Source: Apiosordaria backusii (lineage: Eukaryota > Ascomycota > Sordariomycetes > Sordariales > Lasiosphaeriaceae). From it: a stretch of DNA of 64,000 nucleotides. The notes under the pieces are model-generated. The model searched no databases and had not been told where the DNA came from. It saw nothing but the letters and a program-made list of their open reading frames with translations. Both the position numbers and the translations under genes were made by a program. Of the stretch, positions 32,513 through 44,551 are shown one piece after another (position 1 is the first letter of the stretch; each line of letters opens with the position of its first letter). The DNA lies in NCBI GenBank assembly GCA_030549205.1, contig JAUKTV010000016.1:496001-560000 (forward strand), written 5' to 3'.

Positions 32513-33235
32513 TTTCGCGTCTTGGTTGTGGTGTTGGTTGTTGCGACTGTAAAGTTGCGATGGCTTCGATGACGTCAATTGGCAATCGATAAGCAGCTGC
32601 TCCACATAAGCTTGGTGTAAGTGAGAACCAGAGCCCGAAATCTCCTATTTAGTAGCACAACAATTTGAGGGTGAATTGATTGCTGTAAACTGAGAATGCA
32701 AAAGGAGAACAACGTCGGTTTTTGGAACCCAACCGCAGGAAATTAGGGGCGTCACGGTGCAGGGAGGGCAGTTCATCCCACTTCTCGCCCACCAGTACGT
32801 CAGTACCTTAGTTTTCAGCTTGACAGGCCAGGGGTTGGGCCTGGACCTGAGGTGACGCTTGTCTGTGCTTTATTTAGTCGTACGCACTGTGCTCGAAGGC
32901 CAACCTGGAACCTGCATTTGGTGTAGTGTGCCTAGGTAGTGATCCATGCTCTGGCACCCGCACTGTGGTCTCACGACCCCTCTTCAAACATCGTGCCGTC
33001 TTGTTGGCCACACTTTGGCCAAATATGGCGACAACTACAATCTTGGTGGTTCCCTCGACCTAATATACTAATGGCGGAAGCATGAACATGATAGGTGGAT
33101 GGCCAGGGTGGACCGTGGGAAGGTGTGATTTATACTATTGTGAGGGGGCCTCTCATTGCCCAACCAACTTACATTCCGACAGGATGCATCTCCATACCAG
33201 GTAGGTAGCTACTCCTTCTCCAAGTTTGGACCACG
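32513..33235. promoter_or_regulatory. divergent promoter region NDE1 / HET gene 2
   Basis: 723 bp between divergent starts. Contains a full palindromic CRE, TGACGTCA, at 32570-32577 with an adjoining reverse CCAAT (ATTGG, 32578-32582), about 58 bp upstream of the NDE1 ATG, and TAGGTAG-type motifs at about 32932 and 33197 nearer the HET gene. Confidence 0.5.
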
Positions 33236-35547
33236 ATGGCAGTCAAACACCCCCCTGGGACCTGTACAAACTGCCAACGCATCACGCTGGAAGCTATTTT
33301 TCGCACTATACCTAAAAACAAATGGCGCCGCCCTCATCCTCATTACGAAATTTTGAATCTGAAATACCTTGATATTCGATCCACTTCAGAATATTGCCCC
33401 GTTTGCGCACTCATCTACAGAACGGTTTGGTTGGGCCGCAGACCGCAGCTTGAGACTCCCGTTACTTTGACCTTTGAGTTACAGACCAACTTGCTTGTTT
33501 ACTTCTACCTGTCATCTGATACTGCGATTCCAATCACCTGTCTTCAGCTATACAAAGACGAAGGTAGCTACTACCATCCCGGATCCCGTTGTTGGTACAG
33601 TCGACGGATACGTTTACAGCAATCTTGTTATTCTTAGATAACCATGATGCCCCTGAAGAAGAACAGCCTTGGAATTCATTATTCAACGAGCTGAAAGTCT
33701 TGCCTCTGTTAGCCCAGCCATCGCCGAGGACAGAGCAGCAAATTCAGCGGTGGCTCGCTGAATGCGACTCGACACATCAGCGCTGCAAAACTGGTCTTTC
33801 GGGGGAGCTGGTAGGCCGCGAGACCACACTGCCAACACGTCTTCTTTTTGTTGGGCTCTCACCAGACTCTAAACGAAAACTGACCGTCACCGAAGGCCTT
33901 CGAGGGACTTATACAACACTCAGTCACCGATGGGGTAGCAAAGCTCTCGTTCAAACCACCAGAGCCAACCTCAGCAACCATCAACAAGGCGTCGGGCTTG
34001 AAAAGCTTCCCAAGACCTTTGAAGATGCCATCAAACTCACCCAAATGATTGGCGTGCCGTATATCTGGATCGACTCGCTGTGTATCATCCAAGATGATCC
34101 TCAAGACTGGGCCAACGAGGCCAGGCAGATGGGCGCCATTTATGAAAGGTCATACTTGACTATTGCCGCCTCGAGTGGCGTTGACAGTAAAAGCGGCCTT
34201 TACGATGCCCGCGATCAACGCATGGTTAAGCTGCCAGTGGCAACGGGACGGGCCGATGCCGGTCACTTCTACTTGTCCGAAATCTTCGAGAAGTTTAGAG
34301 GCGATGTTACCAACGGATCCCTGGCCCAAAGAGGTTGGGTGTTGCAAGAATGGGTACTCTCTCGTCGGACTCTATTCTTTGGAAAATCACAAATCCATTG
34401 GGCATGCTATCATACCAATCATCAAGAAAAGGACTGGGGACAGCCGTGGGCTGGCCTGAGCGACTTGTTCAACTTGGAGGAGTATATGCAAGACAAGAGT
34501 CTTGTTGGTCCTGTTGAGAGCGACCTACTCGTTGAGGCTCCCGAACGGCTTATCCACCATCCTCTCGGTTTAGTTTTCCCGCCCCAGGACCCCTTGCCAC
34601 CAACTACGTTTGACCTGCCGCGCAACAAGAAGAAGAGAGCAGCAGAAATGGCCCATCCACTGCATCGGCATTTCCATTGGCTTTGGGGCTCGCTAGTTGG
34701 CTACTACTCCTCTCGGGCCCTTACTGTAGTCAGTGATAGGGAAATAGCACTGGAAGGGATCAAGGAGCGACTGCAGACCAGACTTGGATTTGGCTATTGC
34801 AATGGGCACTGGGGAGACACAAGTCTTTGCTTCATCAAGAGCCTGTCCTGGGCTGTTTCCATTTGTCATAACCTCTCATCTACTCGACGAGCACCTTCAT
34901 GGTCATGGCTCGCCGAAGAGCGGTCTATATTCTATGTTAGTACTTGGTCCCATGTTGAGTGGTCGGCATTTGGTCTCGAGGATTACGGCATGTGGCTTAA
35001 TTCCACACCTTGGTCATCATCATCAGAAACCCCTATTCCTCTCCGTGTGACTGGTGTTCTTAAACACATTGTCTATAGCAGGTCTACCAGGGACAGTTAT
35101 CTCGACTACGAAGCACACCACCTTCGTGGTTCGCAAGTTCAGGCCGATCCGCATCGAGCACATGGCTCGGTTCCACCAATCTATCCATTCAGCAAAGAGC
35201 CGCTTTCTGAGTCCCTTGGTTGCATCAGGTTTGACTCAACAACAACAGAAGGACAAGAAGGCCAGTTATATTGCTGTCCGCTTTACTTAGAGACAAGTAC
35301 TATTCCCTGTCTCGCGTTACGCGAAGTCAAAGAGGAACCGATGTCAAGCAGCGGGGCGAAAAGGCTCCAGAGGGTCGGAATTGCACTGGTTAGCACACCC
35401 AAAACCGTCATACCCACCTATAGGGCCAGGACCAACCACGAACGGCAAGAGGAAAAGGAGAAATTGTCTGGTTTCAACCAGACAGTGTTGACATGGCTCC
35501 AGGGCTCCGAGGATAGAGTTCGAGATAATCTAGGCTGGAATCCCTGA
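33236..35547 (+). CDS. HET domain protein 2 (heterokaryon incompatibility)
   Basis: Two exons, 33236-33563 and 33620-35547, joined across a 56 bp intron, give 751 residues. The HET domain lies at about residues 200-350: GTYTTLSHRWG, then LPKTFEDAIKLTQMIGVPYIWIDSLCIIQDD, YERSYLTIAASS and RGWVLQEWVLSRRTLFF. This is the TolI-like spelling of HET (SHxWG, WIDSLCIIQD), distinct from the YTWG type in HET gene 1, so the two are not recent duplicates. The N-terminus carries paired cysteines (CTNC, CPVC) and the C-terminal half contains DREIALEGIKERL and SWSWL motifs common after HET domains. Function in vegetative incompatibility is family knowledge; no partner gene is seen next to it. The ATG at 33236 has a strong context. 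The stop is only 131 bp from the convergent EMC4 stop. Confidence 0.88.
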
Positions 35548-35678
35548 ATCAAGTCCCCAGAATTCTGGGCTCCACGACCCTCTTGAGAAGCAACGACATG
35601 TGCGTACTTCGTCCCGACGATACAAGCTTAATATGATACACTTCTTCCGCCTATCCTATCTTGCCCGTTCATACCCCC

Positions 35679-36288
35679 TCATAACCCCGGCACCGCAAAC
35701 TCGATTGGCTCCCTTTGCGCCTCCCATGCCAACCAGTCACTCCTCGTTGTAGGCAACAGCCCCATCCCATTCACCTTCCATACACCTAGTGCAAGCGCCA
35801 CAAACTGCATAACCACATACACCAGCTTGACCTGCAGCACCTTGCTCTTGTTCGTCTCTGTCTCAAACCGCTCAAACGCCTGGTTTGTGCCGAGGATACC
35901 CATGATGGGGTTCTTGAAAGCCATAACAATCATCATGATGCTGAATATTTGGAGCGAGTTGCCGGACATGTACATCATGAAGGCGGTCATGGGGAGGGAC
36001 TTGATGGGGGCGAGGGCCACCTCCCAGGCCTTTTTGAGCTTGAGGGTGTCCATTTCTTCGGGGGATGCGGGGTCGCGTTTCGGGGCGGCTTTCTTGTCTT
36101 TCTGTTACACAGGAGGAGAGGTTAGAAAAGCGCTAGATAGGCGGGAATAGGGGAGAAGGGGAGCGTACCTTGGAGTTCGAGGGCTGCGAAGAGGGATAGC
36201 CAGGGGGGTCGGGGATGGAGGATTTGGGCTTATATGGTGGGGGGTTCTTGAGCTCAACGGCCCATGGTGGTAACGGTGTAGCTGACAT
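35679..36288 (-). CDS. EMC4: ER membrane protein complex subunit 4
   Basis: Subunit of the EMC insertase, which inserts tail-anchored and multipass proteins into the ER membrane. Two exons, 36288-36169 and 36101-35679, give 180 residues, the usual length; the 67 bp intron ends at GTGTAACAG. The N-terminal cytosolic part starts MSATPLPPWAVELKNPPPY; the DUF1077 core includes MTAFMMYMSGNSLQIFSIM, FKNPIMGILGTNQAFERFE and a second helix VLQVKLVYVVMQFVALALGV. Three hydrophobic segments are visible. An ATG eleven codons upstream (36321) is in frame but has no conserved sequence after it. The gene diverges from AP-1 beta and converges tightly on HET gene 2. Confidence 0.93.
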
Positions 36289-37095
36289 TATGCTGTAATG
36301 GTCTCGAGGAGGGCGCGACACGATGGTGGTAGATTAGCGAGCAGCTCGAATGTTGAGGTTGACTTGCAGTGATGTCAAGATTGAATGGTGTCCGTGCTTT
36401 GGGCTGGATTTCAGCAGCTCCTTGGCAGCCCATGCTTGTTCCCGCTTCAGTGGAGATTCAACCCCTGTTGCTGTTCTGGACCCACTCCCCCACTCCCCAC
36501 AGAATCATTCTCCACCTTGGCTTGAATTGGAATTGGTTCTGGCGCAATTTGAATTTCAGGGGCCTCCATTGTTGAACAACTGTCCGAGAAAGATCCACGC
36601 AGGCCCCCGACTCGAGCGGATCAGAACCGACTGAACGCCTCTATCGAACTCCTGGCAGAGCCGCAATCCCAACCGCCACCGTTTCCTCGACCGTTGACCG
36701 TCCAACGTTGTGCCGAGTTTCGAATTGGATAGTACAGACGGCAATACTAATGATTTAAAACCGGTACCTCCAGAAGCGCCGGTTGACAGCGAACCAACAC
36801 CAGTTTGGTTCTCAGCAACGATAAAACAATACAGCGACGCGACGAGAACAACAACTCGAAACCCCGACCTTCCCGGCTTGAGTTCCATACGCGAAGCGAC
36901 CAAGCGATCGCCTTCTTCGATTCCAGAGCTTTCAGAACTTGCCCCCAGCTTGGCGTGTCTATAGCAACAACACAGAAAGACACAAAAACGACAACGAAGG
37001 CAGGGAATTCATAGGGCTTGGTGTGAGGGGGTCCGCCCCGGCGGTATATCATATCATCCCTGAGAGAAGAGCGGAAACAATCCGAGACAATAAAC
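36289..37095. promoter_or_regulatory. divergent promoter region EMC4 / AP-1 beta
   Basis: 807 bp between divergent start codons. Open frames on both strands (for example 36747-37220 minus) overlap one another and carry no known domain. Treated as promoter and 5' leader sequence. Confidence 0.4.
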
Positions 37096-39557
37096 ATGGC
37101 GAGCGCACAGGGAGGAGATTCGAAGCTTTTTGCTCGGGTAAGCATACAATCCCTTGTTTCGCTATCTCGCCCAACTAAGCTGTATGAATGGCTTGCTGGG
37201 TGACTGGCCAAGAGCGACATCTTGTCGCGTTCCGCCGTGCTGCTGCTACCTACATTTCTTGCCCCTCACCACCCTTCAACCATATGCCGTTTCTTCCATC
37301 TGTACACCACAGAAACTCGGCATCATGAACAACAAGCTGTCAAAATGTTCATGGCATATCTTCCCCCGTCCACTTACTTACGAAGACCGCAGGGCAAAGT
37401 CGCCGAGCTCCGCCTCGAGTTGAATAGCGGCAGCAAAAAGGACAAGAACTTCACGACCAAAAAAATCGCCCTGAAAAAGATTGTTGCCAACATGACGATG
37501 AGTAACAATGACATGGTGGCCCTGTTTCCAGATATCATCGGATGCATGGGCATCCAGAACCTTGAGATCAAAAAGATGTGCTTCTTGTTCTTGGTCAACT
37601 ATGCCAGGATGCGCCCCGAGGTGGCAGTAAAGGCGATTCCTGTTCTGGAACATGTTGGTTGCCCCTGTTTTCTCCTCTCTTCCGGGTGTTGACGTACTGA
37701 TGTAATGGGCAGGACATGGAAGATCCTAACCCTCTTGTCCGAGCGCTGGCCTTACGGACCATGTCTTATATCCATGTGCGAGAGTTTGTCGAGGCGACGG
37801 TACCCATTGTCAAGCACCTCCTTCGGGATCCTGATCCGTATGTGCGCAAGACCGCTGCGTATACCGTCGCCAAGCTGTATGATCACGACAGGCACATGGT
37901 GGAAAAGTCAGACTTGATCGACAGACTAAACAGTCTGCTGAGGGATGACAACCCGACTGTTGTTGCCAGTGCCTTGGCGGGCTTGATGGATATCTGGGAA
38001 AGAAGTGACGCTATCAAACTTACTATCGACTATAGCAATGCGTCCAAGATGGTTGCTATTCTGCCAGATTGCTCCGAGTAGGTCTTGAGATCGGATACCC
38101 GCATGGAAAGGGAGCTTGCTAACAGCTTTCACAGATGGGGTCAGACATATATCTTGGAAGCTCTCATGTCTTATGTACCGCAAGAGTCAGGAGAAGCTAC
38201 TTTGTTGGCGGAGCGCATTGCTCCCCGGCTCTCGCATTCCAACTCGGCAGTTGTCCTCACCTGCATTAGAGTGATTCTGTACCTGATGAACTACATCGCC
38301 GACCAAAAACAAATTTCCGCCCTTTGCAGGAAATTGTCACCACCTCTCGTGACCCTCTTGGCCAAGGGACCCGAAGTTCAGTATCTGGCTCTCAGAAACG
38401 CTCTGCTGATCCTCCAACGTCGCCCTGAAGTTTTGCGGAACGACATCCGCGTTTTTTTCTGCAAATACAACGATCCCATTTACGTCAAAGTCACCAAACT
38501 CGAGCTGATCTTCATGCTGGCCAACGAAAAGAATATTGACGAAGTTTTGACCGAATTACGAGAGTACGCCACCGAAATCGACGTTCACTTTGTCCGCAAA
38601 GCTGTCAGAGCTATCGGGAAGCTGGCCATCAAGATCGAGCCCGCGGCGAGGAGATGCATCAATTTGTTGTTGGAGTTGGTCTCAACAAAAGTCACTTACA
38701 TTGTTCAAGAAGCCACCGTTGTTATTCGTAATATTTTCCGCAAATACCCTAACCAGTACGAGTCCATCATCGGCACCTTGTGCGAGCACCTTGACAGTTT
38801 GGACGAACCAGAAGCAAAAGCGGCAATGGTCTGGGTTATTGGCCAGTACGCCTCCCGCATCGAGAACTCGGATGTGCTGTTGGAGGACTTTTTGGATTCA
38901 TTCGCCGAAGAGCCTGTGGAAGTCCAGCTTGCTCTTCTTACAGCCACTGTCAAACTGTTCATCCAACGGCCAACAAAGGGGCAAGACTTGGTCCCCAAGG
39001 TCCTCAAATGGGCCACAGAGGAGACAGACAACCCTGATCTGCGAGACAGGGCGTACATGTACTGGAGACTGCTGTCAACAGACATGGAAGCGGCCAAACG
39101 GGTGGTCATGGGGGAGAAGCCAGCCATCACCGCCGAAAGTGAGAAATTAGACCCACAAACTCTGGAAGAGATGTGCCTGAATGTCGGCACCCTGGCTACG
39201 GTATATCTCAAGCCGGTGCAGACCGTGTTCAGGAACGCGCGGCCAAAGAAGTTGCACGACAGTCCATGCCTGCAACGACAGGAGGTTGCTGTTCCTGGGC
39301 TGAGGCAGCCAGGGGATGATGGGAACAAGAGTTTGAGCGGGCTCGGGTTTGGCGGTGATAAAGCGGTGCAGAGGCAGGGGAATATGACTGCTGCCGTGTC
39401 CGATGCGGACGCTTATTTTGCGCAACAACACACCAGACAACAAGATGGGTTCGGGGACCAGGGGCATGGAGGCGGGTACGTGGTCAGTCAGTTTGCCGCT
39501 CAGGTGCCGGTCTACTCGGAACAGGGGCAACCTAACAATGCGGATTTGCTTCTGTGA
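37096..39557 (+). CDS. APL2: AP-1 clathrin adaptor, beta subunit
   Basis: Large subunit of the clathrin adaptor for trans-Golgi/endosome traffic. Four exons (37096-37137, 37393-37653, 37713-38077, 38135-39557) give 696 residues. Exon 1 encodes MASAQGGDSKLFAR and splices over 255 bp to GKVAELRLELNSG, restoring the conserved beta-adaptin N-terminus. Adaptin HEAT repeats follow: KKIVANMTMSNNDM, NLEIKKMCFLFLVNYARMR, DMEDPNPLVRALALRTMSYI, DPYVRKTAAYTVAKLYDHD, RNALLILQRRPEVL and KCNDPIYVKVTKLEL-like sequence. Like other fungal AP-1 beta chains it stops after a short hinge (from about residue 600) and lacks the mammalian appendage ear. The hinge is rich in Q and G and I see no canonical LLDLD clathrin box. 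AP-2 beta is the alternative; short length favours AP-1. Intron 2 uses a weak GTTGGT donor. Confidence 0.9.
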
Positions 39558-39695
39558 TTTGAATACATCTATCTGTCAACAGAGAATGTTGTTTGCATGA
39601 GAAATGAGCCTGAGGAAGATACATTGCATAGTTAATACCATATGTCGCACATTATTCCTTCAAATCCTCCTCATCATCTGCTTGCCATGGGGGGG

Positions 39696-40407
39696 TTACA
39701 CGCCATATCCCCCCTTTTGCGCACCCCTCTTGTGCCTCCACCATCTCAAGCCAACCAACCCACCGCAGAAGACCACCCCTACCACGAACATCAGGCTCTG
39801 GTTCGCGGTAGCTCTGTGGCACAGTCCTTGTAGCTTCCCAAGCAACGAATCAGGGGTATCATCCGGTTGCCTAAGACCGATCAAGGGATTTCCCTCATAG
39901 TCCCTTGTCCCACCATTGAAGAGCGGGTTCAGATACATCCCGTCTTCATCCGAGCAGGATCCAGTATCTTTTAGTCCAACTGCCCAAGCCTGATGACATC
40001 CCTTGATGTCAGTAGGTATTCAGCTTTGCGTGCTCCGAAGGCCGAGAAACTCACAATACCAGCTGCAATATACAGCAGCGCCGCCACACCGTCTAGACCC
40101 AAAAGCACAATCACCGGGAGGAGGTCCTCCAGCCAGGTCCACCAAACGGTGCCGATGAGGTTGACCACAGAGATGAAGATGGTGAAAGAAGCAACAAAGA
40201 CCGTGAACTTGGTCGTGGTCGGGGGGTCGCCGTATACTTGAGCCTTGAGGAACGCGAGAGTCAAGGCCAGGATGGTGATTGATAGGAGAAGCTACACCCG
40301 TGTCCACATTGTCAGCAGCAGCATCGGGTGAGGGAAGGGGAAAAGCCAGCATCATGTCATACCTGAAGGGCTCGAAATAGGGCGGTGAGCACCTTGGTTT
40401 TTTCCAT
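39696..40407 (-). CDS. four-helix membrane protein, MARVEL-like
   Basis: Three exons on the minus strand, 40407-40363, 40291-40055 and 39989-39696, give 191 residues; introns of 71 and 65 bp have branch sites GCTGAC and TACTGAC. Four hydrophobic segments are visible: LLLSITILALTLAFL, FTVFVASFTIFISVVNLIG, LLPVIVLLGLDGVAALLYIA and SLMFVVGVVFCGGLVGL. The spacing and the short N-terminus (MEKTKVLTALFRALQ) match fungal MARVEL-domain proteins such as the Nce102 group, which organise plasma-membrane domains. Between helices 3 and 4 is a longer polar loop (SCSDEDGMYLNPLFNGG) with a single cysteine. The assignment rests on topology, not a specific motif. Its stop lies 138 bp from the convergent AP-1 beta stop. 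Confidence 0.75.
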
Positions 40408-41351
40408 GGTGGCGTTTTGTTTGTCGATCTCGACTCAGCTGAAGTATACAGGACTTGAACGCGAACACCCTTTACAAGGAACCCGTTTAAATCATATATC
40501 AATCAATGGCTTAAGAATGAAAGCTCGCTACCTACGATGCTCTCCAATAGAAACCAGTAAGAGTCGAGAAAGAGAAAAAGAAGGAGGACAAGAAACAAGA
40601 AAGACAAACATAGAGATATGTATCTCAATTATACCCTAACAAAATTAATAATGAGCTTGGGGGGTTGGTGAGTAGGTACCAATCGAGGTGGGAAGCATGG
40701 AACTTGTGCCCTTCGTGCCCGTCACTGGAAAAGGCAGCTCAAGAGTCACCAACAGGCCCAACTACCCGTCCCCGTTTGATCACACTCACTTGGCGGGTGC
40801 CTGCCTGCCTTAACGCTACGTGCTTTACATCTATGTGTTGCATTCGTTGATTTTTTCGTCCTTGTTCTCGGACGAAAAGGGGTAGTGGCCAGGACCGCTG
40901 CCTGGCAGCCTTGCCAGACTCCTTATTTATGCCCTGGTGCCGAAGCCAAGCGATGCTGAGTGTCGTTGCTCGTCAGTCATAGCTAACCACTTTGGCATTC
41001 AAAATATTTCCAACCCGTCTTGGGCCATACCACTTGGGGGCTCATACAAGAGAAGGTAGTCTAATAACGGCTTGCACACAATGCAGCCGTAGTTATTAAA
41101 GCCAGCTTCATGTCTACAATTACTAACACCAGCTACCGATATTTGCACATCAAACAAGCCCTTCAGAAGATCTAATTCCCAACAATGGCATATTCGCCAT
41201 GGTATTACCCTTGTGGTTTTCCTTTTCGCAGCTGCGCCGTAACCCCCCCCCCAAAAAGACTACTCTCGGCCAGCTGCTTGTAAAGAAGCCAATCAGCCAA
41301 GCTCAGGATCCCCTGAGCGGTCCCGAGATACGGATCTATACCAACGTCATC
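40408..41351. other. intergenic
   Basis: 944 bp between the MARVEL-like gene start and the Nma111 stop. Contains a C9 homopolymer near 41240 and pyrimidine-rich stretches. No supported gene. Confidence 0.4.
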
Positions 41352-44300
41352 CTAGCTGTCCACGTCCATATCCCCGGCATCTCCAGGGACAGGCATAACC
41401 CCATCCTCCCCTTCGCCCTGAATCACCTTTCCACCGCCTTCGTAAGTGACTCTCCGCCACCCAGTCTCCTCCTTGGGATCCTTGATGAGCTCCACTGTGG
41501 GGAAATAATGCTCGTTCTTCTTCATGGTGACCATCCAGGGGACGCTGTCAAAAGTTACTGCCCTCATGCGGAAGTCTGCAACAACTGTTAGAATTTGAAA
41601 GCCAGGGGGTGAAAGATTTCAGAAGCAAACTTACAGGTATTGTCAGGAATCTTGACAACCGTAGCCAGGAAGCTCTCCAGATCCGGCGTCGGCTTGTTGT
41701 TGACATGTGTGATGAAATTTGTTGGCGCCAACCCATACTGGTACGCAGGAGATCCACGAGTCCTAGCAGACACATAGACCTCACTGAACAGTTTACTGAT
41801 TTGTTGCCTGACTGCATGGTGTGGTCTATGAATGATAGCGCCACAGAAGGAGATTGCACGGTTCGTCTCCACGTCATCGGCCGCGACGGTGGGCAGCTTC
41901 AACTTCAGCTCCTGACAGCCGCGCACAATGACGGCGTCCAGGAACTCGTTAGCATACATAACATCAAGATCCGATATTCTGGTGATCATATTGCCGTTCA
42001 GGGTCAAGAGGATATCACCCTCCAGCAGCGCTGGGGCCTCTTCTTCTTCCACACGCTCACAGGTGCGCTTGGTTACCATGAAGAGCTGATGGTGAGCAGT
42101 GTTGGCCACTGATACCTTCTCGATCCATTCCTCGGAGACACCCATTAGGCGTGCCTGAAGCATTTGAACAGCACGGAGCTCGACTGGCAACATCCGAAGC
42201 TTGGGGATGATGCCCTCCTGGATCTGCTTGAGAACAGGTAGAAGAGTAGGAGTGGCAAGGCCGAGGTGGTATTCCTCATCTCTATGGGTCGCATGGGAGC
42301 GTTCGCCCAAATATGTCAGCCACAAAGCCTGAACGGTTCCGTCTTGTGCAACCAAGACGCCACTGCCGCACTGTCCACTAAGACTGGTGTCGACAGTGAT
42401 GGCGTCAAAGTTAACGGCACGATACCGAGGCGCTCCTGAGTTGGCCGGGATGGTTACCGCAAAACTCTCGGTGACAGTGGTGGCCGCGTGAACAATTCGG
42501 CCAATTCTGTTGTAGCCGATGAAGTACGTTGAAGCGCCTTGGCTGATCTGCTCGGTGCCCAATTTGGCGCTCAGGACCGGGGCTCCTACGAGCTTGGGAT
42601 CATACTGGATGATGGCGTAGTTTTGCAGAGGATGAAGGAAGACTACCTTGCCCTCAACCACGATAGAGTCGGCGATAGTGATGCTAATGTCGCAAAGATC
42701 GTATGGGACAATGGCTCTAGAGATAACCACAAGGCCCTTGTCTGCGTCCACGACCAGACCCATTCCCCACTTTCGGTTCTTGGGGAAGCCGTCTAGCTTG
42801 ACCGGAAGGGTACATTGAACATGAACAAAGCTTCGAACTAGATCTGCGACGGCAGGGTGCGACGTGTGCTCGAGTTGGATGAAGGTGGCTTTTGTAGGAA
42901 CGGGAGGAATAGGCGGGAGAGGGTCGGCAAGGTTGGTAAAGTCCCAAAGTCCAGTTTCGTCGTTTCTGACGGCCAACTTCATCTTCTTAGCCCAGTGACG
43001 GTCGATGAAGATGATGGTGGTGTTGAGAGTATGCAAGTCACGAAGGTGTTTGTACGTGACAACAACTCTGGACTTGTCCGCAATCCCTTTCATGACGTCA
43101 ATGAAGGTATCCAGGTCGGGTGTCTTTTGGTGGTTGACAGTCTGGATCAACCACCCACACTCCGAACTCTCAAAGCGCCAAGAGCCACCGGCCTCACAGA
43201 CATAGACACCCTTACAGGCCACGCCATACAGGCGGGCTTGCTGGTACGACAACTCGTGAAAGCTGCCGCCAGCAACCGAGACGAATCGGTCAGGAGTAAT
43301 CTTGTGCAAGTCGCCAACCTCAATCTCCACCTCCACTTCCTCCCCACCGCGTAGGACCAGAAGCTTGACAATACCACCAACGCTGGAATCAAGAATGTCA
43401 TCCAGGCGAATGAACTGAGTCAGCATTTCGCCGTTGACTTTGATCAGCACATCACCCTCCTCGATCCTCTTGTGCGAAGGGCCAACAGGGAGAATGATCT
43501 CGGCAACTAGCATGTTGGTCTCCTTGGGGAACCTCTTGCGAACTTGAGCCTCCCACTCAGGGGTCAGGCCGAGTCTCCGACACTCGTCAAAAGGCTTGAG
43601 AACGAACTGGGTTTGGATATCTCCTCGGGTGATGGGCTTTCCTTCCTGCAAACACTTGAGCGCCCGAAGAGGCCGGTCTAGTGGGAGGAAGTAATCGGTG
43701 GCAGCACCGTCGCTTCTTCCACCTGCCTGAAGCGCCACGGCGAACCCATCGATGTCGACAACAGGACTGCCCGACGAACCGCCACTGGCTGCGGCACTGG
43801 CCTGGTAGTAACATGTGTTGAAATCGCTATACCCTTCGCCGTATTCGGGAGCATTTCGATCCAGTCTGCTGATGACACCCGAGAGAATACTGAGCTTTTC
43901 TCCAGCATCGTTACCGACCACCCTGATCTCAATGCCAACCTTTGCCAGATCTGGCCGAAGCTGGAGAGCCTCGACAGGCATGTACTTGATCGCTTTGGGG
44001 TCGAACTTGAGGATGCCGAAGTCGTGCACAGGATCGCGATAAACGGGGTAGGCGTCGACCTCTTCATGGTTGTCAAAAACACAGTAACCCCAGAAGGGCC
44101 CTGACCCGACAACGTGGCGATTTGTCAAGATGTACCTATGTAAGTCTCGGAATCAGCATGTGCCAAGACGGTCAGAGACAAGTGCAGTAACTGACCCTCT
44201 CTCCGCATCCACTACGAATCCTGTCGCCTCGCTGGTCAAGGCAGGATCTGTGTCGAAGCTGCATGTCTGGCAGAAGCGGATCGAGACGACATTGCGTACC

Positions 44301-44551
44301 ACCCGTTGGATAGTTTCTTGCCATTCGGCAGTATCAGCACCAGTTGGGAGCAAGGCGGTTAGCTTCTCATCAAACTCTTCGTATTCGGGCTCGACGAAGC
44401 TGTCGTCGGGTCTGTCGGGGGTGTTCTCGCCGCCAGAAGTATCGAGGTCGCCATTGGCGCGATGATGTTTTGGATGGCGGGCATCAAGTCCGTGGGGAGG
44501 CTCCTTGCGCTTCGGGCGAACCGCCGGGGTTAAGTTGGAAGAGCCGTTCAT
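41352..44551 (-). CDS. NMA111: Pro-apoptotic HtrA-type serine protease Nma111
   Basis: Nuclear serine protease of the HtrA family, linked in yeast to apoptosis-like death and lipid homeostasis. Three exons (44551-44196, 44135-41635, 41575-41352) give 1026 residues. The protease triad is His126 (TNRHVV), Asp157 (PVHDFGIL) and Ser240 (GGSSGSPVV), with spacing equal to yeast Nma111 (H121, D152, S235). Two protease-like halves each followed by PDZ-like segments are evident: the second half has SGQCGSGVLVAQDG-type sequence and lacks a complete triad by eye. The N-terminus carries RPKRKEPP and RHPKHH basic clusters that fit a nuclear signal. Intron 1 uses a GTCAGT donor. The frame stays open 111 codons upstream to an ATG at 44884, which would add an arginine/serine-rich leader. 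Confidence 0.93.
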
